Source: an uncultured Lachnospiraceae bacterium | GTDB lineage: Bacteria; Bacillota; Clostridia; Lachnospirales; Lachnospiraceae | Reading direction: 5' to 3' | Length of the DNA stretch: 64,000 nucleotides | NCBI GenBank assembly: GCA_900316075.1 | Contig: ONBT01000010.1 | Span: 1 to 64,000, forward strand | Shown here: one piece after another, positions 62,484-64,000 of the stretch | Position numbering within the stretch: position 1 is the stretch's first letter | Layout: each line of letters begins with the position of its first letter | Notes under the pieces: generated by a model | What the model saw: the letters and a program-made list of their open reading frames with translations, nothing else | What the model was told of the DNA's origin: nothing | The model's database searches: none | Made by a program: the position numbers and the translations under genes

Positions 62484-64000
62484 ATGGAAAACATTTATGC
62501 AAAGCACCTGGCGGGAATCCGGGAAGAGATGCGGGAAGAGGGGATTGATATCTATCTGATTCCCCATTCGGACGAGCACAATTCCGAATACGTCGGGGAC
62601 GCAGACCACGACATCGCCTTTGCCTGCGGTTTCACGGGGGAGAATACGACCGTCGTCATCACAAAGGACGAGTCGAGGGTCTGGGCCGACGGCCGCTACT
62701 TCCTGCAGGCCGAGCACGAAATCGAGGGCTCCGGGACTGACCTGATGAAGATGGGGGTCGACGGGGTTCCCACGGTCAATGAATATTTGAAGAGCGTCGC
62801 CTTCGACGGGGCGGTCTTTGCCTATAACGGCAGGAAGGTTACCCTGTCTTTGGCCAGAGAATATGAAAAGGCCCTGAAGGGGAAAGGCGTGACCATCCGT
62901 CCCGACTTCGACCTCGTGAGCCGCCTGTGGGCAGACCGGCCGGCTAAGTCCTGTCAGCCGGTCTGGGTTCTCGAAGACCGTTTCTCCGGCGTGTCCGTGG
63001 ACGAGAAGATTTCTGCCGTCCGGGAACACATGAAGGAGGAGGGGGCCGACGGCTTCCTTCTTTCGAATCTCACCGATATCGCCTGGCTCATGAACCTCCG
63101 GGGCAATGACATCGAGTGCACCCCGGTATTCTATTCCTATGTATGGATTACGCAGGATGTGGCCATTCTCTATGTCCAGCTGAAGGAGCTGGATCCGGAG
63201 GTGGAGAAGTATCTCTCGGACCACCATATTATTGTAAAACCCTATAACGAAATCTACAGCAATCTGGGAAGCTTCACGGCAAAGACCGTGGCCGTGGACC
63301 CCGAGATTGTGAACGCCGAGCTCATCGAAAAGCTGGGAGCCGATGTGACCCTGATCGAGGAGCCGAACGTAACCGAGCGCATGAAGGCCGTCAAGAATCC
63401 GGTCGAGGTGGAGAACACGAAGAAGGCCCACGTCATCGACGCCGTGGCCATGTGCAAGTTTATCTATCAGCTGAAGACCGGGGTCATCGACGTTGAAAAC
63501 GAAGACGAGTATTCGGTGGCTGAGATTCTCTACAGTCTCCGGGAGCAGGGGGAGGACTATATCGAGCCTTCCTTCGGCACCATTGCGGCCTATGGCCCCA
63601 ATGCGGCCATGATGCACTATGCCCCGACCAAGGAAAAGAAGAGTCCCCTGCACAGGGTGGGCTTCCTCCTCGTTGACTCCGGCGGCACCTACAAGTGGGG
63701 CACGACGGACATCACCCGGACCATTGTTTTAGGTCCCATCAGCGACCATCAGAAGCGGGACTTCACTCTGGTGCTCAAAGCCGCCATGCGGCTCAAGATG
63801 GCCAAGTTCCCGGGCGGCACGACGGCCCAGATTCTCGATGTCCTGTCCCGGGGCATCATGTGGGACTACGGCCTTGACTACCGGTGCGGAACCGGCCACG
63901 GAGTCGGCCACATCCTTTCCGTCCACGAGGGGCCGAATGCCTTCCGGCCGAAAATCAACAGCATGTCGGCTGTATTCCCTCTGACGGCCGACGTCATCAC
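62484..64000 (+). CDS. Xaa-Pro aminopeptidase, M24 (cut by window end)
   Basis: 505 codons are visible and no stop is reached; the family's three-domain form is about 590-600 aa. The first two domains are creatinase-like (IYLIPHSDEHNSEYVGD, VWADGRYFLQAEHEIEGSG; later FLLSNLTDIAWLMNLRGND). The M24 domain (from about 310) has VDSGGTYKWGTTDITRT, with two metal-binding Asp, and CGTGHGVGHILSVHEGP, with the metal His. It removes N-terminal residues before proline. SD is weak (GAAAGAAG). Confidence 0.93.
   Translation, partial: MENIYAKHLAGIREEMREEGIDIYLIPHSDEHNSEYVGDADHDIAFACGFTGENTTVVITKDESRVWADGRYFLQAEHEIEGSGTDLMKMGVDGVPTVNEYLKSVAFDGAVFAYNGRKVTLSLAREYEKALKGKGVTIRPDFDLVSRLWADRPAKSCQPVWVLEDRFSGVSVDEKISAVREHMKEEGADGFLLSNLTDIAWLMNLRGNDIECTPVFYSYVWITQDVAILYVQLKELDPEVEKYLSDHHIIVKPYNEIYSNLGSFTAKTVAVDPEIVNAELIEKLGADVTLIEEPNVTERMKAVKNPVEVENTKKAHVIDAVAMCKFIYQLKTGVIDVENEDEYSVAEILYSLREQGEDYIEPSFGTIAAYGPNAAMMHYAPTKEKKSPLHRVGFLLVDSGGTYKWGTTDITRTIVLGPISDHQKRDFTLVLKAAMRLKMAKFPGGTTAQILDVLSRGIMWDYGLDYRCGTGHGVGHILSVHEGPNAFRPKINSMSAVFPLTADVI

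Overview
The window looks like chromosomal DNA of a fairly GC-rich Gram-positive anaerobe of the Clostridia, most likely Lachnospiraceae. The pointers are a GC-rich coding sequence with AT-rich intergenic regions and strong AGGAGG-type ribosome binding sites, a DUF5688 protein, rubrerythrin, QueH instead of QueG, a type 2 GalT, a Firmicute-type 6S RNA, and dcw and nusB-xse-dxs-recN clusters in clostridial order. The species call is inference. No phage, plasmid, insertion sequence or CRISPR array was found. Most of the window is core genome.

Layout. 1-7.1 kb (mostly minus strand): a FIST-domain hybrid histidine kinase with a two-receiver response regulator, and lon behind a promoter with a CIRCE-like operator. 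7.3-12.2 kb: an HD-GYP membrane protein, a P-type cation ATPase and an Asp23/Gls24 protein. 12.4-20 kb: an operon-like run nusB-xseA-xseB-dxs-tlyA-nadK-recN, lacking the ispA and argR often found in it. 20-29 kb: a galactoside island of galT, a TetR regulator, a GH2 beta-galactosidase-like enzyme, a GT-B-like protein and a GH36 alpha-galactosidase. Matching GGAAAC-N16-GTTTCC dyads sit on the galT and tetR promoters, which suggests one regulon.

29-31 kb is the least ordinary stretch: a 52-53 bp tandem array, a DUF5688 gene, a REP-like inverted-repeat block and tRNA-Thr(CGU). 31-42 kb carries scattered housekeeping and biosynthetic genes: queH, argH, asd, a type IA topoisomerase, a hexapeptide-repeat protein, rubrerythrin, an odd AP2/HNH-like protein and thrC with a structured leader. 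41-45 kb has a CheX-like/CheY-like pair, a small membrane protein and citrate synthase. 44.9-50.9 kb has 6S RNA, pheST, queA and lgt.

51-60.8 kb is a division and wall cluster: mraZ (with four MraZ boxes), rsmH, an ftsL-like gene, a class B PBP, mraY, murD, ftsW, divIB and ftsZ. murG, murC, murB, murE and murF are absent. The window closes with a beta-CASP metallo-hydrolase and a truncated Xaa-Pro aminopeptidase.

A short motif family (ATGACTAATGTAAAG / GAATAATGTAAAAC) recurs right after stop codons and beside terminators across the whole window. It is one of the more intriguing unexplained signals here, together with the AP2/HNH-like protein, the 52-bp array and the thrC leader.
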